Below are positions 55,719 through 64,000 of a stretch of 64,000 nucleotides of DNA, in pieces. The stretch covers positions 1 to 64,000 of IMG/VR virus record IMGVR_UViG_3300021142_000012. The stretch is one strand, 5' to 3'. Under the pieces are notes generated by a model, which was not told where the DNA came from, did no database searches, and worked only from the letters and a program-made list of their open reading frames with translations. The DNA is from a virus. The position numbers and the translations under genes are program-made. Each line of letters opens with the position of its first letter. Within the stretch, counting starts at the first letter, position 1.

Positions 55719-56304
55719 TTACTATCCTTAATTTATAGCTTCTAAAAGCTATCTTTGAGCTAATTGAAATCTTAGTTATGTCTTGTTCTAATTTACTTTC
55801 AAATGGTACTTTTATTTTATCATTATTTACTAGCAGTTGCACATCTAATGGGATTGTTCTAATTAAAAAATCAAAGTCTGTTTCCAGTGTTACAAAAAAT
55901 ATCACAGTTGAAATAATCAAATTGTCATTAATAAATTTTTTATATACAGGATCCAAACTAATATACCATGCTTGATCTGGGCTATTCCATTCAACAGTGC
56001 AATCTGTTTTTGCTTTCTTTTCTGTGATCCACTCGAATAGATTATTTTTGAAAGCATACCCTTGATCTGTTTTCTGCACAATCGCAAACTCAGTCTTTCC
56101 ATCAGCCGTACGCTTATTACCAACTAGATAATCACCAAACTTATATTCACCTGAAATAAACGGATCGGCATCCTCACGTGTAATTTCAATATAATGTTGA
56201 AAGGTAGGATTCTTTGCATTTCCGACACAGAGAATTCCACCAGATTTTTTATCGTAGTGTAGATAAAATTTTATCGGTTCGACTTTATTTTTTCTTTTTG
56301 CCAT
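55711..56304 (-). CDS. Hypothetical protein in the glycosyltransferase operon
   Basis: 197 residues, beta-rich (IKFYLHYDKKSGGILCVGN; IISTVIFFVTLETDFDFLIR), basic N-terminus. No GT motif. Placement between GT genes and tail genes suggests a virion or accessory role, perhaps the substrate to be glycosylated. Overlaps both neighbours. Confidence 0.55.
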   Translation of the reverse strand: MAKRKNKVEPIKFYLHYDKKSGGILCVGNAKNPTFQHYIEITREDADPFISGEYKFGDYLVGNKRTADGKTEFAIVQKTDQGYAFKNNLFEWITEKKAKTDCTVEWNSPDQAWYISLDPVYKKFINDNLIISTVIFFVTLETDFDFLIRTIPLDVQLLVNNDKIKVPFESKLEQDITKISISSKIAFRSYKLRIVNE

Positions 56305-57148
56305 CTAATGTATTCTCTAATCTTGTAACTATTTCTTTACTTAAAAAATCTTTCTCTACATAGTGAAATAATTTAGTCTGTTTAATATTGCCTACTATTA
56401 AATTACCCTTGGTATTTAAAACAAACGGTACAGTATCTTGCCAAGTCGCTGGCAATGGTTGCCAACCTTGTATAGCAGGTTTCATATGTATAAATTCTAA
56501 CGGGCTAGATTCGTCTATAATATGCTGATGCCCACCCATTATTTCTATTGCGACTGCCGAAGCTAAATCCATACTTAACCAATTTTGATAATCCACAGGA
56601 GCAAACTTAGTCCATGACCATTCCCAATTATTACAGACAAATTCTAATACTTTATAAAACTCTAATGCCAGTTGACTTTTCTTAAAATAATGTAATGCAA
56701 AATATGGATTAGTTAGATTATTTGAACGAAATGCTTTGCGATATACTGTATCATTTATTGTTTCTAATTTATAGTTTTTAATACGACTACAAAAGGATAA
56801 ATCATGATTGCTACAATATTCCCACCAGCCATTGATATCTTCTAGCAGTAACATATCTGTATCTAGAACAATAGTTTCATGATACGGACTAGCATGAAAT
56901 AATTTCCAACGATTCTCTACCTTCCATTTAGTATTAACTGCATCGTCACGGAATGGTATAGGAATAATTTGATCAAATAATTTTTGGTACTTTTTAGGCA
57001 CAGGATCGTTAGTAACTAGGCTAATATCAGTAACCGTTGACTGACTTATTTTTATACTAAGGGCTAATGCATAGGCCTGTTTAATATAATCAATACCTTC
57101 TGAGTTTTGTGCAAGAACTAGAAATCCTTTAGACACCATAACCTCCAT
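56285..57148 (-). CDS. GT-A-type glycosyltransferase-like protein (GT8-like)
   Basis: 287 residues; ATG 57148 or the in-frame ATG at 57139 may be used. IVLDTDMLLLED (about 93-104) carries the DxD site of GT-A enzymes; VTNDPVPKKYQKLFDQII resembles the preceding strand-helix of the family. The Trp-rich C-terminal part (NWEWSWTKFAP) may bind acceptor. Overlaps neighbours by about 20 bp. Confidence 0.65.
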   Translation of the reverse strand: MEVMVSKGFLVLAQNSEGIDYIKQAYALALSIKISQSTVTDISLVTNDPVPKKYQKLFDQIIPIPFRDDAVNTKWKVENRWKLFHASPYHETIVLDTDMLLLEDINGWWEYCSNHDLSFCSRIKNYKLETINDTVYRKAFRSNNLTNPYFALHYFKKSQLALEFYKVLEFVCNNWEWSWTKFAPVDYQNWLSMDLASAVAIEIMGGHQHIIDESSPLEFIHMKPAIQGWQPLPATWQDTVPFVLNTKGNLIVGNIKQTKLFHYVEKDFLSKEIVTRLENTLDGKKKK

Positions 57149-57974
57149 CTATATAACGTATAATGCTAGATTTGTTCATAACATGCACATCAGTATCTTC
57201 AATTTTTGCTGCTATATATTCGCCTAGATGTTTTTCTTTTTCAACTAGAAATTGCATCTTTTGATCATTAATATCTAATAGTATATCTTTATCAATTGTG
57301 TAAAACATTTGTCCAGGTAAATCAGTAACGAACTCCCCGTTGGTTTTTCCATTCATTAAATGTATAGCAATACTAAATGCTATATCATTCCTATACATTG
57401 CATTTTCTATGCTGTATAAAACTCTAAAATAAAACCAGTTTGATTTAATATAACTAATCAAATCAAAGAAAGATTTAATAATAGGATTCTTATCAAAAAC
57501 AAAAACGGTAGCCCAATAAAATGGAATCGAATAACAATTTATCCTTTCAAATGCACTAGTGTCTCTCCATCCTGCTAAATCAAAACTTTTTCGATAGATT
57601 TGAAAATCGCTATCAGTATCTAATGCTAGTTTTAATATATTAGAATTAATAATATAGTCACTATCTAATACTAAGGTACGATCGTACGGTGTCAAATCAT
57701 AAACACTATTGCGAGATAAATTTTTCCATTCTACCAGTTTAGCTGATAATGTTCCATCATAAAACTTTTTGCTTGTTGGCTTTTCCGCAGGAATTTCAAT
57801 TACTTGATCAAAGGGATGATCAGGGTACGTGTCGTTAAGATATTTTACATTATCTGTTATAAGACTAACAGGGATGTTTAAAAATTTAGTCGCACGATTG
57901 GCTGCAAATATTGCAATTTTAACATAGTCAATAATTGAATTATTTTGAGCAAAAATTACTGCACCAACAGTCAT
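57129..57974 (-). CDS. GT-A-type glycosyltransferase-like protein
   Basis: 281 residues. AVIFAQNNSIIDYVKIAIFA at the start and TLVLDSDYIINS (DxD at 104-106) match the plan of the neighbouring GT at 56285, of which it is a distant paralogue. Overlaps the gene upstream by ATGA. Target unknown. Confidence 0.65.
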   Translation of the reverse strand: MTVGAVIFAQNNSIIDYVKIAIFAANRATKFLNIPVSLITDNVKYLNDTYPDHPFDQVIEIPAEKPTSKKFYDGTLSAKLVEWKNLSRNSVYDLTPYDRTLVLDSDYIINSNILKLALDTDSDFQIYRKSFDLAGWRDTSAFERINCYSIPFYWATVFVFDKNPIIKSFFDLISYIKSNWFYFRVLYSIENAMYRNDIAFSIAIHLMNGKTNGEFVTDLPGQMFYTIDKDILLDINDQKMQFLVEKEKHLGEYIAAKIEDTDVHVMNKSSIIRYIDGGYGV

Positions 57975-58321
57975 AGCTCAACAATATCCTTAACTTTACG
58001 CTTGCTCTTTATTACTGTAAATTTAGCTGAATAATCATTTAACGCTTCAAAATATACAGCAGTTATACTATCAAAAAATTCTTGAACATTGTCAATAACA
58101 ACAGGAAAATTATTATCATCAACAAAAGGCAAATCATCAGTGTGACCTAAATCTAACGCTGTTTTAGTAAAGTTAATAAGACTAGGAGTTACTTTAAATG
58201 TTCCACCATTTTTGTAGTAGATACATTTTTGGTTAAACTCTTCTAAGATAATTCTTCTTTGATTTGATAGTGTAGCCATATAGCTAGCAACTTCAAATGC
58301 TTTTTCAATTCTTTCGTCCAT
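57971..58321 (-). CDS. Conserved hypothetical protein heading the GT operon
   Basis: 116 residues: RRIILEEFNQKCIYYKNGGT, FKVTPSLINFTKTALDLG and ALNDYSAKF mark a family I associate with tail-gene regions of T4-like marine phages. No motif of known function. First gene after the minus-strand promoter at 58342-58370, with GGAG before ATG. Confidence 0.6.
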   Translation of the reverse strand: MDERIEKAFEVASYMATLSNQRRIILEEFNQKCIYYKNGGTFKVTPSLINFTKTALDLGHTDDLPFVDDNNFPVVIDNVQEFFDSITAVYFEALNDYSAKFTVIKSKRKVKDIVEL

Positions 58322-58341
58322 AGATAACTCCGTAATGTATC

Positions 58342-58370
58342 ATTGTACACTACAGTAATTAGCTTGTCAA
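58342..58370 (-). promoter_or_regulatory. Sigma70-type promoter of the GT operon
   Basis: On the minus strand: TTGACA (58370-58365), 17-bp spacer, TACAAT (58347-58342). Start point about 58335, followed by a GGAG and the ATG at 58321. Confidence 0.82.
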
Positions 58371-58393
58371 CCTATTAGAAGAAACTAAATTGA

Positions 58394-60592
58394 TTATAAA
58401 TGGGCTGGATTCCAGGTACCAACTATTACTACAATTCCTGATCCACCAACTGATGAACTTACAGTTGCACCAGATCCGCCGCCACCGCCACCAGTATTGG
58501 CAGTACCATCGGCACCTAGACTAGTATTTGAACTAGATCCTGCGCCACCGCCATATCCACCGCTAGCACCACCTGAGTATGCTCCGCCACCGCCACCGAC
58601 GTTAAACACAGATCCGTTAAAATTATAACTTACACCTGTACCACCTGTACCACCGCTACCTTGGCCTCCAGCACCACCACCGCCGCCACCAGATCCAGTA
58701 GCTCCTGCAAAACCTTGACCACTTGTACCAGCACCTCCAGCAGTACCGGCACCACCGCCACCAGAACCACCACTCAATGCGCCACCGTCTGCACCGCCTC
58801 CACGTCCACCACCATAGGCAGTATAGCCAAAAGCTGAACTATTTCCGCCTGTGCTTGCACTTGCGCCACCATTACCAACTGTTATGGTATAGATTGTTCC
58901 CGGTGTAGCAGGAACACCAGTTTGATGTAATACGCCACCGGCGCCACCGCCGCCGCCACCACTTCCACCATTGCGACCACCACCACCACCACCTCCTACT
59001 ACTAGTATTTCAAGATTGCCAACTAGGCTAGCAGGTGCTGTCCATGCTTGTGTAGAAGCCGAAGTAAATGTCTGTACCTGTGTCGATACATTAGAAGTGA
59101 TAATATAAGAAATAGCGACTATTGCAGAGTTACCAGTTTGATCAGTCATACTTAGACTAAAATTAAAAGTACCGTAGGTCGTTGGCGTTCCGGTAATAGT
59201 TAATGTATTGATTCCCGATACAGTTGTTGGTAAGGTTATTCCCGGTGGCATTGTACCGCTAGATAATGCAAATGTATAGGGTGCTTGACCACCAGAGGGG
59301 GTAAAGGTTTGGCTACTTGATACGTAACGAACTGCATTTACCGATGTAGGAGATAATCCAGTAATAGTACTTACTGTGGTTATAAACTGAGAAGTTGTTG
59401 ATGTTGCCGGAGGTAGTGCGTGCGATACATACGAACCTGTTGAATAATAGGCTTGCACATTACTAGTAACTATTCCGTCAACTACTTCGTCAATATTATA
59501 AGGAGAATTTTCACCTATTGAATTGTCTTCAAATAATACTGTAAAATATAAATTTGGGGCGATATAATACGCTTGGATTTTATAATCATTAGCCGTGTAG
59601 GCTGCATCTGCAGAAGTACTCTTTGAAAATATTGTTTGAGCACTAGTTGTTAGCTGCTGAAAACCAATGTTAGATGTTGTACCAGATCCTGTACAGGTTG
59701 TGCTATTATAGTTAAAATATATAGTACCCATTCCAGTAAATATTGTATTCCACGATATATCTTTACGATTGCTACTAGCACTAAATCCACCACCAGGTGC
59801 GGCTAATGTGGCGCTAAATTCTATCCTAGCACCTGCATTAAAAAATCCTCTGGCAGTGTTATCATCTGCAAATGGGATCGTAACCGTATGTTGAATAGTA
59901 CTGTTCCATCCTCCTCCATTTTGCAAAGCACCAAAGCTAAATGAACTATGACTGGCCATGTTAGTAGGCGGAACTGCTAGTCTGTTCGTTATGCAATCGT
60001 TGGCCATCGATAGGTATGCAGCTCGATCGGCATCTGTAATTTTATATCCTAGTGTTGTACTAGTTGTAGTATTATACGGCTCTGTTACTGTACTTCCTAA
60101 GTCAGTACCTGTTTGGTGCCAACGGCAACGTAACAAGTCTGATCTAAGATTGTGCCACTGTAGTGCTGATATTTTTGCATTAGCAGACACTTGACTACTA
60201 CTAACTGACTGATTATAACCAAAAGTTTTATCGGCAACGCTTGTTATAGGATTAGTGCCGCCCACTCCTAATACGGCTGCTACATATTGTTGTATTGTAT
60301 TGTAATCGTTATTAACACTTGAAGATGGTACATTTCCTACTCCTGGGCCAAGTGTTGGGCCGGCGTCAGTAAATGTTATTGTTGCACCAGATGCAACAGT
60401 TCCAGCATTTACTACTGTTAGAGTTACTGTATTACCTACAATTGATTGTACTTTAGCACCAGATCCAATATTTGTACCGGCAACAGACATCCCAGGAAGA
60501 ATTGGCTGTCCCAATACCTGGTTTACATTGATTGTATTACTACCGCTAGTTGATGTTTGTGTTGTAGTAGTTGTTACTATACGTGCCGTCAT
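58394..60592 (-). CDS. Tail-fibre/adhesin with Ig-like and Gly-rich domains
   Basis: 732 residues. The N-terminal module GMSVAGTNIGSGAKVQS (about 34-50) recurs in the plus-strand gene at 3917. About 85-400 parallel the next gene (60641). Around 430-500 is one He_PIG-type Ig module (SSGTMPPGITLP). From about 530 to 725 is a very Gly-rich region (runs of G with S, A, N), as in phage tip adhesins where poly-Gly sheets bind receptors. AGGAT before ATG. Probably the receptor-binding protein or its neighbour. Confidence 0.7.
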   Translation of the reverse strand: MTARIVTTTTTQTSTSGSNTINVNQVLGQPILPGMSVAGTNIGSGAKVQSIVGNTVTLTVVNAGTVASGATITFTDAGPTLGPGVGNVPSSSVNNDYNTIQQYVAAVLGVGGTNPITSVADKTFGYNQSVSSSQVSANAKISALQWHNLRSDLLRCRWHQTGTDLGSTVTEPYNTTTSTTLGYKITDADRAAYLSMANDCITNRLAVPPTNMASHSSFSFGALQNGGGWNSTIQHTVTIPFADDNTARGFFNAGARIEFSATLAAPGGGFSASSNRKDISWNTIFTGMGTIYFNYNSTTCTGSGTTSNIGFQQLTTSAQTIFSKSTSADAAYTANDYKIQAYYIAPNLYFTVLFEDNSIGENSPYNIDEVVDGIVTSNVQAYYSTGSYVSHALPPATSTTSQFITTVSTITGLSPTSVNAVRYVSSSQTFTPSGGQAPYTFALSSGTMPPGITLPTTVSGINTLTITGTPTTYGTFNFSLSMTDQTGNSAIVAISYIITSNVSTQVQTFTSASTQAWTAPASLVGNLEILVVGGGGGGGRNGGSGGGGGGAGGVLHQTGVPATPGTIYTITVGNGGASASTGGNSSAFGYTAYGGGRGGGADGGALSGGSGGGGAGTAGGAGTSGQGFAGATGSGGGGGGAGGQGSGGTGGTGVSYNFNGSVFNVGGGGGAYSGGASGGYGGGAGSSSNTSLGADGTANTGGGGGGSGATVSSSVGGSGIVVIVGTWNPAHL

Positions 60593-60640
60593 GCGTTATC
60601 CTATACTGTCTAATTGTAGTTATCCCTGTAAAAGGATAAG

Positions 60641-61540
60641 TTAGCCTAAAGCGGTTGAGGATGCTGGTGGCAAAGGAACACTTACATAGGATCCCGAAGC
60701 GTAGTAGGCTTGTACGATACTTGTTGTTATACCATCAACATTGATATCAAAGCCATATGGTGGGGGATTACCGGTTGCATTATCTTGAAATTGGATATTT
60801 AATGTTAAGTTTCCTGTACCATCGTACTTGGCTTGTACTACATAATCGTTAGCTGAATAAACTCCAGCTGGGGCAGGTTTAACAAATATAATACTATAAA
60901 CATTATTCAGTTCATAAAACCCAATACTAGAAGTATTTCCAGTGCCAGTGCAGGTAGTACTATGAGCTTTTAGGTAAACAGTGCCCATGCCAGCAAACAT
61001 TGACTGCCATGTTATATCTTTATTATTACTAGCACCACTAAATGTTCCTGTTTGAGTTGCACTTAATTCAATCCTACTACCTGTATTAAAAAAGAATCTA
61101 GCAGCATCATGGCTTGGCCAATTTATAGTTACTGTGTGCTGTATAGTACCATTCCATGCAGCAGATCTAACTACATTGCCAAAACTAAAACTACTGCGAG
61201 AAGCCTGTAAAGTTGGAGCATCAACTAGTCTATTTGCAAGAGCATTATTACTTTGTAGCAAATATGCTGCTCTATCGCTTTCAGTAATAGTAGTACTATG
61301 AGTAGGAACTGTTAATGCACCACTGTTATCAACACCGGTCTGATGCCACAGAGCATTTAAAATATCTGTTCTTAAATTTTGCCATTGCTGAGCAGAAACT
61401 GGGTTTTTAGGTGCTACTTGACTGCTATTTACAGTTTGACCATAACCAGTATCGCCTGATCCACTGCCTAGTACTATTCCAATGTTAGATTGTATCTGGT
61501 TATAGTCTGCCGCTATTATTGCTGTGTATTGACCTGCCAT
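60641..61540 (-). CDS. Tail-fibre-like protein, paralogue of the 58394 gene's middle part
   Basis: 299 residues. Shares the order SQVxxxxxxSAxQWxNLRxD, LWHQTGxD, DRAAYL, SSFSFG, WNxTIQHTVTI and SGSYVSxxLPPA with the preceding gene, but lacks the TGTNI module, the Ig module and the Gly-rich tip. It ends where those extra domains begin. So the two are paralogues, one long and one short. Structural role in the tail inferred. Confidence 0.65.
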   Translation of the reverse strand: MAGQYTAIIAADYNQIQSNIGIVLGSGSGDTGYGQTVNSSQVAPKNPVSAQQWQNLRTDILNALWHQTGVDNSGALTVPTHSTTITESDRAAYLLQSNNALANRLVDAPTLQASRSSFSFGNVVRSAAWNGTIQHTVTINWPSHDAARFFFNTGSRIELSATQTGTFSGASNNKDITWQSMFAGMGTVYLKAHSTTCTGTGNTSSIGFYELNNVYSIIFVKPAPAGVYSANDYVVQAKYDGTGNLTLNIQFQDNATGNPPPYGFDINVDGITTSIVQAYYASGSYVSVPLPPASSTALG

Positions 61541-61549
61541 GATATACCT

Positions 61550-63091
61550 TTAAAGAATAACTGCTTCAATTACTTTTACATTCTGATCGGGATTGTCTTC
61601 TAATGCTATGGCCATTATTCCAAAAGGCGGAATAGTTTGATTTGTACCCCAATTAACTGTTACTGCGCAACCGTCTGGGCCTGCAACCAACTGGTCGCCT
61701 TTACAAACTGCTCCTAATACTTTAACTGGTACTCGTCCTTTAAGTGCAACATAAACACCGCCTACTAGTTCGCTATTCATCATAAACGCAGGATTAGTTG
61801 ATATTGCACCTAATGCATAATCACCAAACTGACAAGCTGTAATTTCTTTATCGCCGCCTACTGTAACTACAGTACCAACTTCGTATTCTGCATCTGGTAG
61901 ATATTTCTCTGCTAAGTCAGCATAGTTAGCTGCTGTAGCTGTTCCTGAGAAGAAATTAGCTAATAATGAACCTGCTGTAACTGTTACACCATTAATAACT
62001 TGATCACTTGCTGTTCTCATTGCAACTGTGTCTGCAACTGCTGTAGCACTTGGATATTTTCCAACACCACCAAGTATTAATGTCTGTGCGGATGTTGCTG
62101 TTCCAGAGAATGTGTTAGCATAAACTGTACGCCATTGATTTAAATTAGTACCGATATCATTTGTGTTGCTGGTACCTGGTTGTAATGTTGTTCCGATTAG
62201 GGCTAGTGGAGTAACTGTTGCACTATTTGATTGAGTTTGAAATACAATCTTATCATTGATAATATTTTCAACTGTAGGATACAGTGTTGCATCTCCTGTC
62301 CAGGATGCAGTATTGAATACGTGCAATCTTGCAGGATTTCCTACAGTATATCCAATATCGGCAAACTGTACTAGTGTACTAAATGTTGCATTTGAAGATA
62401 ATGTAAAGTTACTAATATCATAACCGGCTAAGCGATCACTGTTAGATGCTGTTCCCCAGAATCTATGATTACTTGTAGTTTGACCTAATTGACTATTATT
62501 ATTTGTGTAGGCCAATGTAATACCCTGATGAATGTCTGTAAATCCTGTAATAGGATTAACTGAACCATCTAGTGTGAATGTTGCATCTGGGCTAATAATA
62601 TAAACTACTTGATTATTAGCTAGTGCTTCGATGACTGCATGACTATTGCCTAATACATCACGAACGCTGACAGATTGCATCTGTGTTGTTCCAGACCCTG
62701 CAACACCCTGTGGGCCAATTAGAACATAGCTACTTCCGTTCCAAGTATATAGTTGATTATTAACACTGTCGTACCAAAAATCACCGGCAGTTAATCCTGT
62801 AGGTGCTGTAGAAGAAGTTGTCGAGCCGCCGGTTGTGCGCCAGTTACTATTTTGATCATAGAACTTTAGCTTGTTGTTTGATGTATCATACCATAATTGT
62901 CCGGGTAATGGCTTACCTGGAGCATTATTATTGGCAAAATTTTCTAACAGATAGACAAAATTTTCATTTTGGATCGCACCGTAGCCGGCATAGTTTTTAC
63001 CTACAAGTTTTAAATCAAGTGTTTGATCAACAGTTCCGTCGGCTACAACTGTAATTTGTGTTCCGTTATATCTATTAATGGTATATGGCAT
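61550..63091 (-). CDS. Tail-fibre protein with YADLAEKY-type C-terminal domain
   Basis: 513 residues. The N-terminus INRYNGTQITVVADGTVDQT and LWYDTSNNKLKFYD are fibre-attachment-like repeats (LWYDT/FWYDS). The C-terminus ANYADLAEKYLPDAEYEVGT followed by VVTVGGDKEIT is a domain found at the ends of many phage fibres, perhaps a self-cleaving or trimer-closing chaperone-like domain. A late-type motif precedes it on the minus strand. Confidence 0.65.
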   Translation of the reverse strand: MPYTINRYNGTQITVVADGTVDQTLDLKLVGKNYAGYGAIQNENFVYLLENFANNNAPGKPLPGQLWYDTSNNKLKFYDQNSNWRTTGGSTTSSTAPTGLTAGDFWYDSVNNQLYTWNGSSYVLIGPQGVAGSGTTQMQSVSVRDVLGNSHAVIEALANNQVVYIISPDATFTLDGSVNPITGFTDIHQGITLAYTNNNSQLGQTTSNHRFWGTASNSDRLAGYDISNFTLSSNATFSTLVQFADIGYTVGNPARLHVFNTASWTGDATLYPTVENIINDKIVFQTQSNSATVTPLALIGTTLQPGTSNTNDIGTNLNQWRTVYANTFSGTATSAQTLILGGVGKYPSATAVADTVAMRTASDQVINGVTVTAGSLLANFFSGTATAANYADLAEKYLPDAEYEVGTVVTVGGDKEITACQFGDYALGAISTNPAFMMNSELVGGVYVALKGRVPVKVLGAVCKGDQLVAGPDGCAVTVNWGTNQTIPPFGIMAIALEDNPDQNVKVIEAVIL

Positions 63092-63112
63092 TTGCTAAGT
63101 CCTCAGTGCTTG

Positions 63113-63119
63113 TATTTAT
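63113..63119 (-). promoter_or_regulatory. Late-type promoter motif ATAAATA (minus strand)
   Basis: On the minus strand GCATAAATAC lies 21 bp before the ATG at 63091, with GAGGAC between them. It sits after the stop of the upstream partial gene. Confidence 0.5.
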
Positions 63120-63132
63120 GCTATTTTAGCTG

Positions 63133-64000
63133 TTATAAGTTTTGTGTGAATGCCCAAGAGCCGGCAGTAAGGGTAAACAATTTTTTATAAACAACACTAC
63201 TTTGTGTGGTCCATAGACGGCAAATTACCCCGTTTTGATGTTCTGCCGGGGGGAACATTACAGTGATTACATTAGTAGCTATCTGCGCATCTGTTTGCCC
63301 TGTAGTATCGATATTTCCTAATGCCAAGGGTTGGCTGCTTGCTGTAGTATCTACGTAACTCTTGTTGGCTGCGTCGGTATTCTGTGTCGGGGTAGCTACA
63401 CTAGTAATTTTAGAACTACTTACATCAACTGTTCCTGTACCTTTAGGAGTTAGAGTAAGTGTTCCGTTAACAATACTTGGATTTGTAAAACTGATTGTGC
63501 TGCCAACAATACCAACGTTTGCTGCCTGAAGGGTGGTTAACGCACCAATACTAGTTAATCCCGGGGCACTTGTAACTGTTGGGCCTAGTTGATTATAAGA
63601 TAATACAGTAAATCCATTGATATTATAGGTTTTTGTATTAGCAACGTTAATAGTTTCTGAACTATTCCAGCTGGTAGTACTATTGCTCCATGTAATTGAT
63701 TTATCAGTAGTACCGTGTAGTACAATTCCACCACCATCTGCTGTAGTATCTGTAGGAGTAGCAACACTGCCTAATTCAATATATTTGTCACTTACTTTTA
63801 TAACTGTGGTATTAATTGCTGTCGTGGACCCTTTAACAGTTAAGCTACCTCGAATAACAGTATCACCATTAACATCTAACGCTGCTGTAGGCAACACAGT
63901 GTTGATACCGACATATTGGCTAGCAGCGTTAATGAAGAAGTTAGTCTGGACTCCGCCTGTTGTTAAAGTTTGAATTTGATAATTCTGCCCAACACTATTA
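63133..64000 (-). CDS. Tail-fibre-like protein (5' partial, open at right edge)
   Basis: The minus-strand frame is open to the window end; the GTG at 63897 is internal, since in-frame sequence upstream reads on (for example GVQTNFFINAASQYVGINT). The visible 289 codons hold AALDVNGDTVIRGSLTVKGS, a classical fibre repeat, then ITWSNSTTSWNSSE-like beta repeats and DAANKSYVDTTA. A trimeric beta-helical fibre is likely. The rest of the gene lies outside the window. Confidence 0.7.
   Translation of the reverse strand, partial: NSVGQNYQIQTLTTGGVQTNFFINAASQYVGINTVLPTAALDVNGDTVIRGSLTVKGSTTAINTTVIKVSDKYIELGSVATPTDTTADGGGIVLHGTTDKSITWSNSTTSWNSSETINVANTKTYNINGFTVLSYNQLGPTVTSAPGLTSIGALTTLQAANVGIVGSTISFTNPSIVNGTLTLTPKGTGTVDVSSSKITSVATPTQNTDAANKSYVDTTASSQPLALGNIDTTGQTDAQIATNVITVMFPPAEHQNGVICRLWTTQSSVVYKKLFTLTAGSWAFTQNL

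Noticed and set aside
60620-60639. TTATCC/GGATAA hairpin between two tail genes
   Set aside because: Only 6 A+T-rich pairs and no T-tract; one arm is explained by the AGGAT ribosome site of the downstream gene.
1-64000. tRNA genes, insertion sequences, integrase or attachment sites
   Set aside because: All gaps are short; no cloverleaf with a CCA-like acceptor stem, no transposase or integrase motif, and no terminal repeats were recognised by eye.

Overview
The window is a densely packed, A+T-rich piece of a T4-like contractile-tailed phage (myovirus) that infects a Gram-negative, probably aquatic, bacterium. The T4-type core seen here is: B-family DNA polymerase (gp43), sliding clamp (gp45), clamp-loader ATPase (gp44), RNase H/FEN-type 5' nuclease, a DsbA-like DNA-binding protein, PhoH, a gp31/GroES-like co-chaperonin and T4-style late-promoter motifs (ATAAATA). 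An endolysin plus an i-spanin/o-spanin pair implies a host with an outer membrane. No tRNA, integrase, transposase, CRISPR array or photosynthesis gene was seen. Genes run in long co-directional blocks with ATGA or TAATG overlaps. No gap exceeds about 165 bp, so no stretch over 300 bp lacks a gene.

Layout: 1-5.5 kb (+) tail-fibre and virion genes, then a DnaE-like fragment. 5.5-8.2 kb co-chaperonin, clamp loader, and phoH on the minus strand. 8.3-13.1 kb two unknown genes and a lysis region (GH19 endolysin, spanins, holin-like protein). 13.1-17.4 kb a protein-folding and turnover block (DnaJ, peptide deformylase, ClpA). 17.4-25.8 kb a run of genes whose N-termini resemble T4 capsid-targeting sequences; it includes a ligase-like KxDG protein, a cytidylyltransferase-like enzyme, a Dps and a large peptidoglycan-binding protein. 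25.8-31.3 kb DsbA-like, gp43, gp45 and a DpdA/TGT-type base-exchange enzyme. 31.3-46.1 kb metabolic accessory genes: two flavin halogenase-like proteins, a PD-(D/E)xK nuclease, QueD-like, FolE, QueE, a glycosyltransferase, a cupin, a phosphoribosyltransferase, four 2OG-Fe(II) oxygenase-like proteins and many microproteins. 46-53.5 kb unknown genes, a MoxR ATPase with a HExxH/VWA partner, and ThyX. 53.5-64 kb (-) a glycosyltransferase operon and a second set of tail-fibre genes running off the right edge.

How the genes may work together: FolE, QueD-like, QueE and DpdA suggest a 7-deazaguanine DNA-modification route, although QueC is not in the window. DpdA and the nearby PD-(D/E)xK nuclease end in a short peptide (..F/V-D-x-L-F-E..) that also ends the phage DNA polymerase and resembles T4-type sliding-clamp-binding tails. 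This suggests modification and cleavage enzymes docked on the replication clamp. The 17-25 kb block may encode proteins packed in the capsid and delivered with the DNA. Transcription signals are unusually clear: eleven sigma70-like promoters (spacers 17 or 18 bp) and seven late-type motifs. Two of the sigma70 promoters physically overlap intrinsic-terminator hairpins. All functional statements come from reading motifs by eye; no database search was run.
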